From Halorhabdus tiamatea SARL4B (lineage in GTDB: Archaea; Halobacteriota; Halobacteria; Halobacteriales; Haloarculaceae): a stretch of 64,000 nt of DNA. Positions within the stretch are counted from its first letter, which is position 1. Each line of letters begins with the position of its first letter. The notes under the pieces were generated by a model, which worked only from the letters and a program-made list of their open reading frames with translations, had not been told where the DNA came from and searched no databases. Positions 1 through 7,702 of this stretch are shown piece by piece. The translations under genes and the position numbers were made by a program. The stretch covers positions 124,001 to 188,000 of the forward strand of contig NC_021921.1 in the NCBI RefSeq assembly GCF_000470655.1, written 5' to 3'.

Positions 1-487
1 CAGCGTGGCTCTGTGCTTCCTCTGCCAGGTTCTTGACCTCATCTGCGACAACGGCGAACCCCTCGCCGGCCTCGCCGACCCGGGCGGCCTCGATCGAGGC
101 GTTCAGCGCCAGCATGTTCGTCTGGTCGGCAATCTCGTCGATGACGGCGACGATCTCGTCGATCTCGGACATCGTCTCCCGAAGTTGTTCGAGTTCTGCA
201 CAGGCCGTGGCCGCCGCCTGCTGGGCGTCGCGTACGTCGGCGTGTGCCTCGTGGGCCGAGGACTGGGCGCGCTCTGCCAGGTCGGCCGTCTCCGAACTGG
301 ACTCGTTGGCCTGTGCGGCGTTACGAGACAGCGAGTCGATAGCGTCGCTGGACTCGCTGAGTTCCGACCCGATGATAGATAGCAGTCGGGAGTGTTCCGT
401 GGCGAGTTTGCCGAGACGGTCGTCGTCAATGCCCGCAGTGTGGCCCCTGTCATCAGCTGACGGGAGAGTCGCTCCTGGATCGCTCAT
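1..487 (-). CDS. Methyl-accepting chemotaxis-type transducer (N-terminal 162 residues; truncated by window edge)
   Basis: The reading frame starts at an ATG at 487 and runs off the left edge. Residues 35-100 are a heptad-rich, Ser/Ala/Glu-rich helix of the kind that forms the methylation bundle. Residues 107-160 contain the conserved signalling hairpin tip ([16 protein letters not shown] at 121-136, then [18 protein letters not shown]), which contacts CheA and CheW. There is no membrane segment or HAMP domain before it, so this is a cytoplasmic transducer. The signalling tip comes unusually early (about residue 120), so any sensor domain must lie C-terminal, outside the window. Family assignment is certain; the ligand is unknown. 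Confidence 0.93.
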   Translation of the reverse strand, partial: MSDPGATLPSADDRGHTAGIDDDRLGKLATEHSRLLSIIGSELSESSDAIDSLSRNAAQANESSSETADLAERAQSSAHEAHADVRDAQQAAATACAELEQLRETMSEIDEIVAVIDEIADQTNMLALNASIEAARVGEAGEGFAVVADEVKNLAEEAQSHA

Positions 488-587
488 CGACGCGCGCCTC
501 CGATTCTCACGGGATTCAGGAACGTCGAACCGGGTAACCCGGACCTCAGTCCCGCTTTTATCTGCCGTGTGTGAACGTCCAACAGTA

Positions 588-701
588 ATGTCCGACGACG
601 AACACGCCTGCAAGTGCGGCGAGACGTTCGACACCCTCGATGAACTGAAAGCACACGCCGAGGAGAACCATCCCGACCGCTACGAGGAGAAGTTCGAGTA
701 G
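588..701 (+). CDS. Tiny C2H2-like zinc-finger protein (37 aa)
   Basis: A 37-residue protein starting at the ATG at 588. It contains C-x-C (CKCGETF) followed by H-x5-H (HAEENH), a compact zinc-binding pattern, in an acidic chain. A TATA-like stretch (cttttatct) lies about 30 bases upstream of the ATG, suiting a leaderless transcript. Small zinc-finger proteins of this type are common in haloarchaea and often affect gene regulation, but no specific target can be read here. Confidence 0.75.
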   Translation: MSDDEHACKCGETFDTLDELKAHAEENHPDRYEEKFE

Positions 702-881
702 ATCCCGAACAGTCGGCGTCGGAGTGTTCTTCTCGCTGGTGCCACTGGCCGGGGCGCATCACGCCCACCTCGTTCTGTGACGGTTGAAATGCATGAGCTA
801 CCCGAACCGACGGTGAACGCCATTCTAAAGATGGCTCCGATGGGTAACTCGCCGACAGATCTCCGGTAACTATATAAGAGG

Positions 882-1499
882 TTACTGATCGTCGGCTCGC
901 GCGCCGTCGAACTCTTCCCAGAAGACGGTGTCAAGCGACTCCTCGTGGTCGGCGTCGAGATACTCCGCCTTGGTGAGATTAGCTTCCTCAATGAGCGCGG
1001 CGGCTTCGCCGGCCCAGGCGTAAAAGCCCGTCAGCGTCTCACGGCGCATTTCGTCGAGATCCACCGAGTGAAACACGGAGACGAACCCGCCCCCCTCGCG
1101 GTTGAGCTGGGATTTCTGGAGCAAGCCCAGATCGACGAGCTCGTTCAGATACGACCGGATCGTACTCTCGTCGTAGTCCAGTTCAGCGGCCACCTCCGCC
1201 GGCGAGAGCGGTCCCTCGCCGATGACGCACAGACAGATGTCCAGGCCAGCCTTAGGAAGCCCGAAGGCGTCGAGCAGCACCTCCCTGATGTCCGGCGGCT
1301 CGATGTCCATCGTCGTCTCGGTGACGCGTTCCATCGGTTCGTCGTGGCAGGTCATGCCGCCCTCGCAGTCCTGCATCGAGAGGACGACGTTCCGGCAGTC
1401 GGTACAGCGATAGATCGCGTACGGACGGTCGCTAATGTCGCTGTTCTCGCCCATCTGGGAGCGAAACGCCATTGCTTCCTCGGAGTTTTTGTGACTCAT
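882..1499 (-). CDS. Zinc-ribbon plus winged-helix transcriptional regulator
   Basis: A 205-residue protein; I chose the ATG at 1499 (MSHKNSEEAM) over an upstream in-frame Met because the added segment is low in conservation signals. Residues about 30-60 hold four cysteines (CTDC ... CEGGMTC), a probable zinc ribbon. Residues about 75-140 form a winged helix (SPAEVAAELDYDESTIRSYL recognition helix). The C-terminal 60 residues are helical. The layout resembles haloarchaeal one-component regulators with an N-terminal metal or redox site. No target is evident. It could respond to redox state or metal, but that is inference. Confidence 0.7.
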   Translation of the reverse strand: MSHKNSEEAMAFRSQMGENSDISDRPYAIYRCTDCRNVVLSMQDCEGGMTCHDEPMERVTETTMDIEPPDIREVLLDAFGLPKAGLDICLCVIGEGPLSPAEVAAELDYDESTIRSYLNELVDLGLLQKSQLNREGGGFVSVFHSVDLDEMRRETLTGFYAWAGEAAALIEEANLTKAEYLDADHEESLDTVFWEEFDGARADDQ

Positions 1500-1561
1500 C
1501 GATCGTCTCAGCGTACCTATATCACTAAGTGGATCGCGTAAAGAGTTTTCGTGCACATCGG

Positions 1562-1822
1562 TCAGCCGGAGTCCTTGGTATCGACAATTATCGGCCCGCA
1601 TTCGACATCGAGTTCAAGGAACTCCCGACCGGTCACCGTCGGTCGATATCCGTCATCGACGACGGCGAGTAACTCACAGTCGACCAGTTGGCGAAATCTC
1701 GTCGCGATCGCAGCCTTGGAACGGTCAAGATTCCCCGTGATAGCCGCTGGAGTGACTGGCTGGTTGGTGCTGTCGAAATATTCGACGGCAGCAGCCAGTA
1801 CCGGGCAGTTTTCGTGTTGCAT
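1562..1822 (-). CDS. Small winged-helix DNA-binding protein
   Basis: An 86-residue protein that is essentially one winged helix: VTPAAITGNLDRSKAAIATR looks like helices 2-3, followed by a wing (LLAVVDDGYRPTVTGREFL). This is the minimal haloarchaeal HTH type. It is 62 bases upstream of the zinc-ribbon regulator on the same strand, so the two may be co-transcribed. Function beyond DNA binding is unknown. Confidence 0.65.
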   Translation of the reverse strand: MQHENCPVLAAAVEYFDSTNQPVTPAAITGNLDRSKAAIATRFRQLVDCELLAVVDDGYRPTVTGREFLELDVECGPIIVDTKDSG

Positions 1823-1883
1823 TAGCGGTCTCTAGTGTAAGCCATTGGTCGTGGGCAGTAGCTATCGTTTGTCAGCTGTCCAC

Positions 1884-2315
1884 TTAGACGACACCCGCGC
1901 CGAGGATGCCCCCGAGGATGACCCCGTAGACCAGATGGAAGAAGAGGAACAACCCGACATCCTTCGGCTCGGGATCCAGCGCGAGGACGACATTCATCCA
2001 GAAGCCGGCAGCGCCGATGAACAGCACGACCCCATAGGCAAGTCCGGCACCGAGGGCAGTCACGAGCGCCACGTCGCCGAATCCGATGGCCGGCAGTACA
2101 GTCGCCAACACGACGCCGGCCCCAACGCCGTAGAACATGTGCAGGATCATCCCCTGGAGCATGTACGACTCCGGTCCCTCGCTGCCCACGTACTTCGACC
2201 AGAACAGCGCCGTGGGCGGCGGGGAGTCGTCCCCGAGGGTCATCATGAAGACGGTCATGACGACCGTCGCGATCAATCCACCGACGAGCCCGCCGAGCAG
2301 CGTGATTTCGACCAT
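1884..2315 (-). CDS. Four-helix membrane protein of unknown function
   Basis: 143 residues from the ATG at 2315. Four hydrophobic segments are visible at about 5-27, 52-75, 78-105 and 118-142, separated by short loops, with a Pro/Ser-rich loop (GDDSPPPTALFWSKY) after the first. It resembles haloarchaeal YagU/DUF6789-like membrane proteins, but this is from memory. A longer in-frame extension to 2375 was not used because it adds an Arg/Asp-rich stretch with no conservation signs. Confidence 0.65.
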   Translation of the reverse strand: MVEITLLGGLVGGLIATVVMTVFMMTLGDDSPPPTALFWSKYVGSEGPESYMLQGMILHMFYGVGAGVVLATVLPAIGFGDVALVTALGAGLAYGVVLFIGAAGFWMNVVLALDPEPKDVGLFLFFHLVYGVILGGILGAGVV

Positions 2316-2518
2316 TGTATGTCTCCAGTGTGCCCGGTCTCCCGGGTCACGTTGTCTATCCAGAGGGACTACCACACATAACGTCTTGCTGAGGGGCGAG
2401 AAAGGCAGTCACGGGAACGTAACCATCCGGACCCTCCAAGGACTCATTACGAAATTTTCAGGAATTGGAGATGATAACGGCCGTCTTCGAACTGGAAGAA
2501 AACAGGCCGGATGCTAAC

Positions 2519-2554
2519 GATTCGACGGTTGGACGACGATTCGACGGTTGGACG
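2519..2554. repeat. Two direct copies of a 17-bp motif upstream of the repeat glycoprotein
   Basis: GATTCGACGGTTGGACG occurs exactly at 2519-2535 and again at 2538-2554, a 19-bp period, 39-74 bases upstream of the ATG at 2593. An AT-rich core-promoter-like stretch (catttttctatt, about 2560-2572) separates the repeats from the start. Tandem sites just upstream of a TATA region are typical of regulator binding, so this is a candidate operator or activator site. Confidence 0.5.
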
Positions 2555-2592
2555 CGAACGCATTTTTCTATTCGTAGGTAGGTACAGTTGCA

Positions 2593-3855
2593 ATGACGAG
2601 GCCCACCCGACGTGGTATGGCGGCAGTGCTTGCAGCCCTGTTCGTGACGAGTGCAGGACTGGCAGGTGTTAGCGCGGCAGTAGCGACCCCCACCCAAAGC
2701 GGTGGTGAATCCATAACCACGGGATCATACACGGATACAACAGCGTCGAATTCCACCGCTGCAAACCCGTCACAGTCACCGAAGATATCCCCCATCCAGC
2801 AGAATCTGCTCCTGAGGCTGTTGGGAGTTTTCGATTACGAGAGTGTATCCGAGACGACAACCAGTCCGTTCGCTGTCGCTACGCTGCTGGATCTCGACAC
2901 CACAGCTGGAAGCGGGAACGAGTCGGGCGAGGTCTCTCTCGTGGACGAGTTGAACGAGACCAGTGATGACGATCTGAACGAGACCAGTGATGACGATCTG
3001 AACGAGACCAGTACTGACGATCTGAACGAGACCAGTACTGACGATCTGAACGAGACCAGTACTGACGATCTGAACGAGACCAGTACTGACGATCTGAACG
3101 AGACCAGTACTGACGATCTGAACGAGACCAGTACTGACGATCTGAACGAGACCAGTACTGACGATCTGAACGAGACCAGTACTGACGATCTGAACGAGAC
3201 CAGTACTGACGATCTGAACGAGACCAGTACTGACGATCTGAACGAGACCAGTACTGACGATCTGAACGAGACCAGTACTGACGATCTAAACGAGACCAGT
3301 GATGACGATCTGAACGAGACCAGTACTGACGAAGTTGAAGAAACACCGCTCAACGAGTCTGACGAGGGGATTAACGAGACGGAAGACGACCTGAACGAAA
3401 CTGATTCGCAAAACGATGACGATAACACGCAGGCTGACAGCAATGAGTCAGTGACCAACGACTCCTCAGAAGAGACCAGCGAAGACGAGCGTAGCAACCA
3501 GTCTCGAGAAGAGTCACAAAACGACAACACCGACGAGAGCAGCGACGACCAACACGAAGAGTCACAGGACGAGAGCAGCGACGACCAACACGAAGAGTCA
3601 CAAAACGACAACACCGACGAGAGCAGCGACGACCAACACGAAGAGTCACAGGACGAGAGCAGCGACGACCAACACGAAGAGTCACAGGACGAGAGCAGCG
3701 ACGACTCCCAAAGCGAGAGCGACGATTCCCAGGACGATAGCAACGCTCAGGATAGCAGCAACGACCAAGACGACAGCAGCGACGATTCGGACGAAGAGAG
3801 CACGGACGAGAGCGATACCGAAACCGGCGAAGACACCGACAGCGACGACAGCTAA
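2593..3855 (+). CDS. Secreted acidic glycoprotein with 16 NETS-type glycosylation repeats
   Basis: 420 residues. A Sec-type signal peptide is clear (RPTRRGMAAVLAALFVTSAG, then an Ala/Val-rich stretch to about residue 33). A short Ser/Thr-rich region (35-115) leads into an octapeptide array DLNETSTD (roughly residues 119-248), each copy with an N-E-T N-glycosylation sequon, then a second Asp/Glu/Ser array built from DESSDDQHEESQ units (about 312-375), and a very acidic tail. There is no C-terminal membrane anchor or PGF-CTERM signal, so it is probably released or bound ionically to the surface. The layout suggests a mucin-like surface or matrix protein. It is followed on the same strand by another acidic secreted protein and the ApbE/cytochrome genes. 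Confidence 0.8.
   Translation: MTRPTRRGMAAVLAALFVTSAGLAGVSAAVATPTQSGGESITTGSYTDTTASNSTAANPSQSPKISPIQQNLLLRLLGVFDYESVSETTTSPFAVATLLDLDTTAGSGNESGEVSLVDELNETSDDDLNETSDDDLNETSTDDLNETSTDDLNETSTDDLNETSTDDLNETSTDDLNETSTDDLNETSTDDLNETSTDDLNETSTDDLNETSTDDLNETSTDDLNETSTDDLNETSDDDLNETSTDEVEETPLNESDEGINETEDDLNETDSQNDDDNTQADSNESVTNDSSEETSEDERSNQSREESQNDNTDESSDDQHEESQDESSDDQHEESQNDNTDESSDDQHEESQDESSDDQHEESQDESSDDSQSESDDSQDDSNAQDSSNDQDDSSDDSDEESTDESDTETGEDTDSDDS
2947..3336 (+). repeat. 24-bp tandem array (16 copies) encoding NETS octapeptides
   Basis: The 12-mer aacgagaccagt recurs 16 times with an exact 24-bp period (first copy at 2953, last at 3313). Most units are identical at every base; exceptions are gatgac for actgac in the two first and one late copies, and one gatcta for gatctg. 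Synonymous positions have hardly drifted, which indicates recent expansion or homogenisation and predicts length differences between strains. Confidence 0.95.
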
Positions 3856-3888
3856 CCCCACGACGGTACATACGACCGATTACTACCC

Positions 3889-4197
3889 ATGAACATTCCA
3901 ATCCCCAACAATCGACTCGTTGCGCTCACCCTCGCTGGCGCACTCTTGACCACGGTCGTCGCCGCCGCCCTCGCAGTCCCCGGTCTCGGACTTGCCTCCC
4001 CTGGAGACTCAGATACCGCACCGACCGGCACGAACGTATCCGGACAGCAGGTCGCCGCAGACGCGCTCACCCCGAACCAGGACTTCAGCCCCGCTGTCCA
4101 AACCCAATCCAGCTATGAAGACGGCGAACACGAAGCGGAGGAACACGAAGAAGACGAAGAAGACGAGGAAGGCGAATATGAGGAAGGCGAGGAATAG
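3889..4197 (+). CDS. Small secreted acidic protein
   Basis: 102 residues with an N-terminal hydrophobic signal (VALTLAGALLTTVVAAALAV, residues 11-30), a Thr/Ser/Gln linker, and a C-terminal run of almost pure Glu/Asp (about residues 80-102). It begins 33 bases after the repeat glycoprotein and ends 6 bases before the ApbE gene, so it is most likely in one operon with them. The acidic tail could bind calcium or other cations. I do not recognise a family, and there is no SGAT-type flavinylation motif. Confidence 0.7.
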   Translation: MNIPIPNNRLVALTLAGALLTTVVAAALAVPGLGLASPGDSDTAPTGTNVSGQQVAADALTPNQDFSPAVQTQSSYEDGEHEAEEHEEDEEDEEGEYEEGEE

Positions 4198-4203
4198 GTC
4201 ACG

Positions 4204-5073
4204 ATGAGGGCACGTCTCCCAATGGCATACGAGCGTCTCGGTAAGGACGCCGGGGAATTCCGCTGCTGTGATACTGATTTCCGTATTCAAGCGATGGGGC
4301 TGCGAGCCAGCTATGCAGTAGCTGCGGTCCGGCGCACCGCGAAAACCCTCGAACAGCAACTCGACGCGTTCGACGCGACGAGCGCCGTGAGCGAACTCAA
4401 CAAGAAAGGGGCCGTCAAGAACGACCACGTCGCACGCCTCGTACGTCGTGGCCTCGAATACTACGACCGTACCGACCACGTCTTCGACATCCACCAGGGC
4501 CGCGTCGAACACGACCTCAAGGACTTCTTGCGTGGCACCCAGCATTCACTCCCCGACACCTTCGAGACAGGGACCGTCACAGTTGATAACGACCACGTAC
4601 GGACGAGCGCGCCACTCGACCTCAACGGGCTTGCCAAAGGCTACATCGTTGATCAGGCCGCAGAGACACTTGACGGACTCGGCCGCCATGGATTCGTCAG
4701 TGGCGGCGGTGACATGTCTCCACCGACGGGGCCAGTCGCGATCGAGAGCCCGTACGGCGACGATACCCCGCTGAAAACGCTGGATACCGACTGGGCGGTC
4801 GCTACCTCCGGCGGCTACCGGCGTGAGCGGGACGGGACGGATCACATCTACGACCCTACCGCAGAACGCCTCGGCTCCCGCCACGAGTCTGTCACCGTCG
4901 TGGCTCGGCGCGACTGTATGGAGGCTGACGCCGTTGCCACGACACTCGCGGCCCTCTCCCTCGCTGATGCGAAGTCACTTGCCCAGGAGTGGCCCCATCT
5001 GGACGCCCTCATCATTCACGACGGCGTCTTCCATCCGACGACGAATTTCACAGATCATGTCGTGGACACATAA
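4204..5073 (+). CDS. apbE: ApbE family FAD:protein FMN transferase
   Basis: 289 residues (MAYERLG at 4222 is an alternative start). Typical ApbE signatures are present: DLNGLAKGYIVDQA, the glycine-rich SGGGDM, and HIYDPTAERLG near the C-terminus, followed by EADAVATTLAALS. ApbE moves FMN from FAD onto a Thr of partner proteins that function in extracytoplasmic electron transfer. This copy has no obvious signal peptide or lipobox, unlike most bacterial ApbE, so its location is uncertain. It sits between two secreted acidic proteins and a membrane cytochrome, and the 3' end overlaps the next gene by 17 bases, suggesting translational coupling. No flavinylation target is recognisable beside it. 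Confidence 0.88.
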   Translation: MRARLPMAYERLGKDAGEFRCCDTDFRIQAMGLRASYAVAAVRRTAKTLEQQLDAFDATSAVSELNKKGAVKNDHVARLVRRGLEYYDRTDHVFDIHQGRVEHDLKDFLRGTQHSLPDTFETGTVTVDNDHVRTSAPLDLNGLAKGYIVDQAAETLDGLGRHGFVSGGGDMSPPTGPVAIESPYGDDTPLKTLDTDWAVATSGGYRRERDGTDHIYDPTAERLGSRHESVTVVARRDCMEADAVATTLAALSLADAKSLAQEWPHLDALIIHDGVFHPTTNFTDHVVDT

Positions 5074-5344
5074 GCAACGTGTCTCCATCGTTGCACTCGT
5101 AATCCTGGTTGTCTCGGTACCAGTGCTCTGGCAGGTTAGCAACGTGCGGGCCGCTTATGCGTCCGAAGACCAACAGAGTGAGCTCCTCACCCAGACGGTA
5201 ACGACACGGCAGGCACCCACTGACTACGACGGGGATACTGTCACCGATTCGACCGACAAGTGCCCGACGCGGCCGGAAGCCGAGAATGGATTTCAGGACA
5301 CGGACGGGTGTCCAGACGTGGTCGCAACCACGGGGGCCTCGTAA
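5057..5344 (+). CDS. Membrane-anchored protein with a thrombospondin type-3-like calcium motif
   Basis: 95 residues from the ATG at 5057, inside the end of apbE. Residues 9-28 form one hydrophobic segment (signal anchor). The C-terminal region reads DYDGDTVTDSTDKCP followed by NGFQDTDGCPD, matching the D-x-D-x-D-G...CP pattern of thrombospondin type-3 calcium repeats, with two cysteines that could pair. The stop codon overlaps the next start (TAATG). It probably sits on the outer face of the membrane next to the cytochrome encoded by the following gene. Confidence 0.7.
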   Translation: MSWTHKQRVSIVALVILVVSVPVLWQVSNVRAAYASEDQQSELLTQTVTTRQAPTDYDGDTVTDSTDKCPTRPEAENGFQDTDGCPDVVATTGAS

Positions 5345-5889
5345 TGTCCCAACTCGTCTGGCTCCTGGACCGTGGCGCGGGACTCGTTGCCTACCCGGCG
5401 TTGTACCTTGCGGTGCTCACGGGGATCTTCTACAACACTGAGGCATTCGGTGTGCTCCACACGGCGGCCCGTCGCGTCCACATCGAGATCTCGGTGTTTG
5501 CGATGCTTGTTACGCTTCTCCACGCTGGCCTCGGACTTCTGGACGCGTGGTTCGTCCTCTCCGGGGAAGCGCCCGCCCCAGCGTACTCGCTGTCGTACTT
5601 CCTCGGTGGCGTCGTGGTCGGAGTTGGCGCTCTCCTCATGCTCGTCGTGGCCGTGCTCGGCTTTACCGATGCCAAGCGATTCGACGACCCGTGGGGACCC
5701 CGCGTCGTGCACAGCTTCGCCTACGGCGGCTTCGGATTCGGGACGATTCACGTCGCCGCTATCGGCACTGACATCGCGGGTCTGATCGTTCCAGTGCTCG
5801 CTCCCTCAATGATGTTTCTCGCGTACGTGCTCCTGTTGCGACTCTTCGTGCTCCGGAGGAGCGAGCGGGCATCGCCGGCTAGTCAATAG
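5344..5889 (+). CDS. Ferric-reductase-like membrane cytochrome b
   Basis: 181 residues with about five hydrophobic segments (roughly 14-30, 46-70, 84-106, 120-140, 146-172). Two histidine pairs lie in adjacent helices: His46 and His60 (13 residues between) and His123 and His136 (12 between). This spacing is the bis-heme signature of the ferric reductase/NADPH-oxidase/YedZ transmembrane domain. There is no attached FAD or NAD domain, so electrons must come from a separate donor. It is translationally coupled to the calcium-motif gene and follows apbE, giving a plausible transmembrane electron path. Identification rests on histidine spacing and topology only. Confidence 0.68.
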   Translation: MSQLVWLLDRGAGLVAYPALYLAVLTGIFYNTEAFGVLHTAARRVHIEISVFAMLVTLLHAGLGLLDAWFVLSGEAPAPAYSLSYFLGGVVVGVGALLMLVVAVLGFTDAKRFDDPWGPRVVHSFAYGGFGFGTIHVAAIGTDIAGLIVPVLAPSMMFLAYVLLLRLFVLRRSERASPASQ

Positions 5890-6404
5890 CCGTCCCAGAG
5901 GCCGAGGAGCCGGTCAACGACGCGGTCAGTGAACGATTGCTGATGGATCGTATAGAGATATTTGACGCGATCCGGATCGGTCACCTCGTAGACGACGCTT
6001 CGTCCGTCCCGTTCTTTGGCGACGAGCTCAGCGTCAGCGAGTTTTGAAAGATGCCAGGAGATCGTCGATTGGGCTTTGTCGAGACGATCGCTCAGGGTAG
6101 TCGTCGAGAGCGGCCCGTCCGCGAGTAAGTGGGCGAGAATGCGGCGGCTGTACTCCCGGCGCAGGGCATTCATCACCGTCTGTTCCGCCTCTGCGAAGTC
6201 CGCAGCCGGGTAGTACCGCGTGTACTTGCCATCGTCAGAAATATCGACCAAGTCCTCGTCGACCAGCTGGCGGAGGTGGTACTGGAGCGTCCCCTGCGCG
6301 TATGAAAGCGTGTCCAGAAGCGCCCGGAAGTGAATCCCTGGAGTATCAGCGATCTCCTGGTAGATAGCTCGTCGTGACTCCAGCTCGATGTCTCTGTCAG
6401 TCAT
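5883..6404 (-). CDS. Regulator with two winged-helix domains
   Basis: 173 residues. Two winged helices follow one another: residues about 12-65 (HFRALLDTLSYAQGTLQYHL) and about 85-140 (STTTLSDRLDKAQSTISWHL), each in ArsR/MarR style, then a short helix ending in Trp-Asp-Gly-Tyr. Tandem-wHTH proteins of this kind are widespread in haloarchaea. It is convergent with the cytochrome gene, the two ends overlapping by 7 bases, and the next minus-strand gene lies 3 bases upstream. It may control the neighbouring redox cluster, but no operator evidence ties it there. Confidence 0.75.
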   Translation of the reverse strand: MTDRDIELESRRAIYQEIADTPGIHFRALLDTLSYAQGTLQYHLRQLVDEDLVDISDDGKYTRYYPAADFAEAEQTVMNALRREYSRRILAHLLADGPLSTTTLSDRLDKAQSTISWHLSKLADAELVAKERDGRSVVYEVTDPDRVKYLYTIHQQSFTDRVVDRLLGLWDGY

Positions 6405-6407
6405 TGA

Positions 6408-6695
6408 TCACTCTCTCGTCAACGCGATGAAAAACGTGAACAGGCCGCCGAGGATGAGGAGTGCACTCCCGTGTTCGAGCAACTCGGCCGTGCTCGCGCC
6501 AAGAGATGACAGCAGGGGGTATTCGAGGAAGACGACGAGCCCGTAGAGAGCGAACATCGCGTAGCCGGCTGTAACGATGCCCATACGGCGGTCACGTTCG
6601 CGGCGCCACGCCAGATAACTGAGCACGCTGAGTGCGACTGCCACGAGGAAGATACCGAAACTGATGTACTGTTCGAGAAGCGACGCAAGCGTCAT
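6408..6695 (-). CDS. Three-helix membrane protein
   Basis: 95 residues with three hydrophobic segments (about 8-27, 40-60, 70-92) and a basic loop (WRRERDRR) after the first. It ends 3 bases before the tandem-HTH regulator starts on the same strand, so the pair is an operon. This pairing of a small haloarchaeal membrane protein with a wHTH regulator is common; function unknown. Confidence 0.65.
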   Translation of the reverse strand: MTLASLLEQYISFGIFLVAVALSVLSYLAWRRERDRRMGIVTAGYAMFALYGLVVFLEYPLLSSLGASTAELLEHGSALLILGGLFTFFIALTRE

Positions 6696-7702
6696 ATTTG
6701 GTAGGGGTGACGCGGAGTTTTCAGTGACCGGCTATTTCTCAGCATGTCCGAGGGTACGGTCGGATGGTGCAAAACAATTGGCGTCCAATCGTCGAATAGA
6801 CGAGACAGAACAGAGCCAATTAATTCGACAGCCCGAGCAGGCCGAGTACTCGGGATCGTTGGGAAACGCTTCGATCATCCGTAATGAGCGCTCTATTCCG
6901 TCCACTGAACCGGCGAACGGACGGCGAAGTGGGTTCACCGCCTCGAGTTCGCGGCCCTTGAGTCGCACATGGCTTGCGAACAGAAGACGAAATCCTTCGT
7001 GTCTCAAAGCACTCGACTCTGCGGCAGTCACCAATACGCGTATGCAAAAACCTGGGCCGAATACACTCATACGTTGACGGAACGGTTCGCGTCACGAGCA
7101 ACGAGAGTGACTGAACGTGGCAGCGAGCGGTGACCTGATCGCAACCATTGAGGGTCTCGCTCGTCGCGGTCCCGTTCTTATACTGGTGGCGATACTATTT
7201 CGAAATGCTCTGGCACGCCGTCGTGCCAGATATCTCTACGAACGTATAGCCACCAATACAGTGTCACGGCGAATCTTTCGGTCACTGTCAATGATATCGA
7301 CCTCGCCGTCAGTACTGTCCAGGATCGTATTCGGGTACAGGCATCAACGGTGTGGGACGCGTTTCGTCTGCTACGGAGTGAACCTAGCCGGTTGCGGGGC
7401 CACTCACGAGTCCTGTCCGAGGCTGAGCTGACCGTCGAGATACGAATAGGCAGTGCCGTGATTGAGAGTCCCGGAACGGACGCCGTCGCCGGGTGGCTGG
7501 CACACCAACTCAGACTGGGGCCAGTCGAGGTTTGCCTCCGGACGATACTGCCAGCCATCCTTCGGTTCCGATAACGGAACCACGGTGTTGCCCGAGCAGA
7601 CGACCAGAACTCGTTGACCCATCCTGAATTTGACTGGTGTCAACGAGAGAAGGTTACCACGAGGTGAGGTGGAGATTTAACCCATCCGGGTGAGTTTCAA
7701 GT
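6696..7702. other. About 1 kb without a confident gene
   Basis: GC is lower than in the flanks and no frame looks well conserved. The minus strand at 6732-7070 can encode 112 residues containing CSGCRINWLC, but codon choice is not haloarchaeal-like and no family is recognised. The plus strand at 7152-7574 carries a better candidate, listed separately. No RNA gene signature was seen. Confidence 0.5.
7152..7574 (+). pseudogene. Possible decayed ORF, start lost
   Basis: One frame is open from 7152 to the TAA at 7572-7574. From about 7246 it reads like a real protein (SVTANLSVTVNDIDLAVSTV, later VWDAFRLLRSEPSRL and VLSEAELTVEIRIGSAVIE), with Asp/Val-rich strands followed by a helical LLR segment. 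It resembles a small haloarchaeal family with a strand-rich domain, from memory. There is no credible ATG, and the upstream part (7152-7245) is Ser/Arg-rich and looks non-coding. Either the true start is the GTG at 7350, giving only 74 residues, or this is a remnant. Confidence 0.35.

Noticed and set aside
2947-3336. Array resembling a CRISPR at first glance
   Set aside because: Repeats are contiguous 24-bp units with no spacers and keep the reading frame.
2835-3743. Long Ser-rich minus-strand open frames opposite the repeat glycoprotein
   Set aside because: They are reflections of the tandem repeat; the plus strand has a signal peptide and sequons, and the minus products are low-complexity.
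6732-7070. Minus-strand 112-residue ORF with CSGCRINWLC
   Set aside because: Poor codon use, no family, and overlapping alternative frames equally open; left as intergenic.
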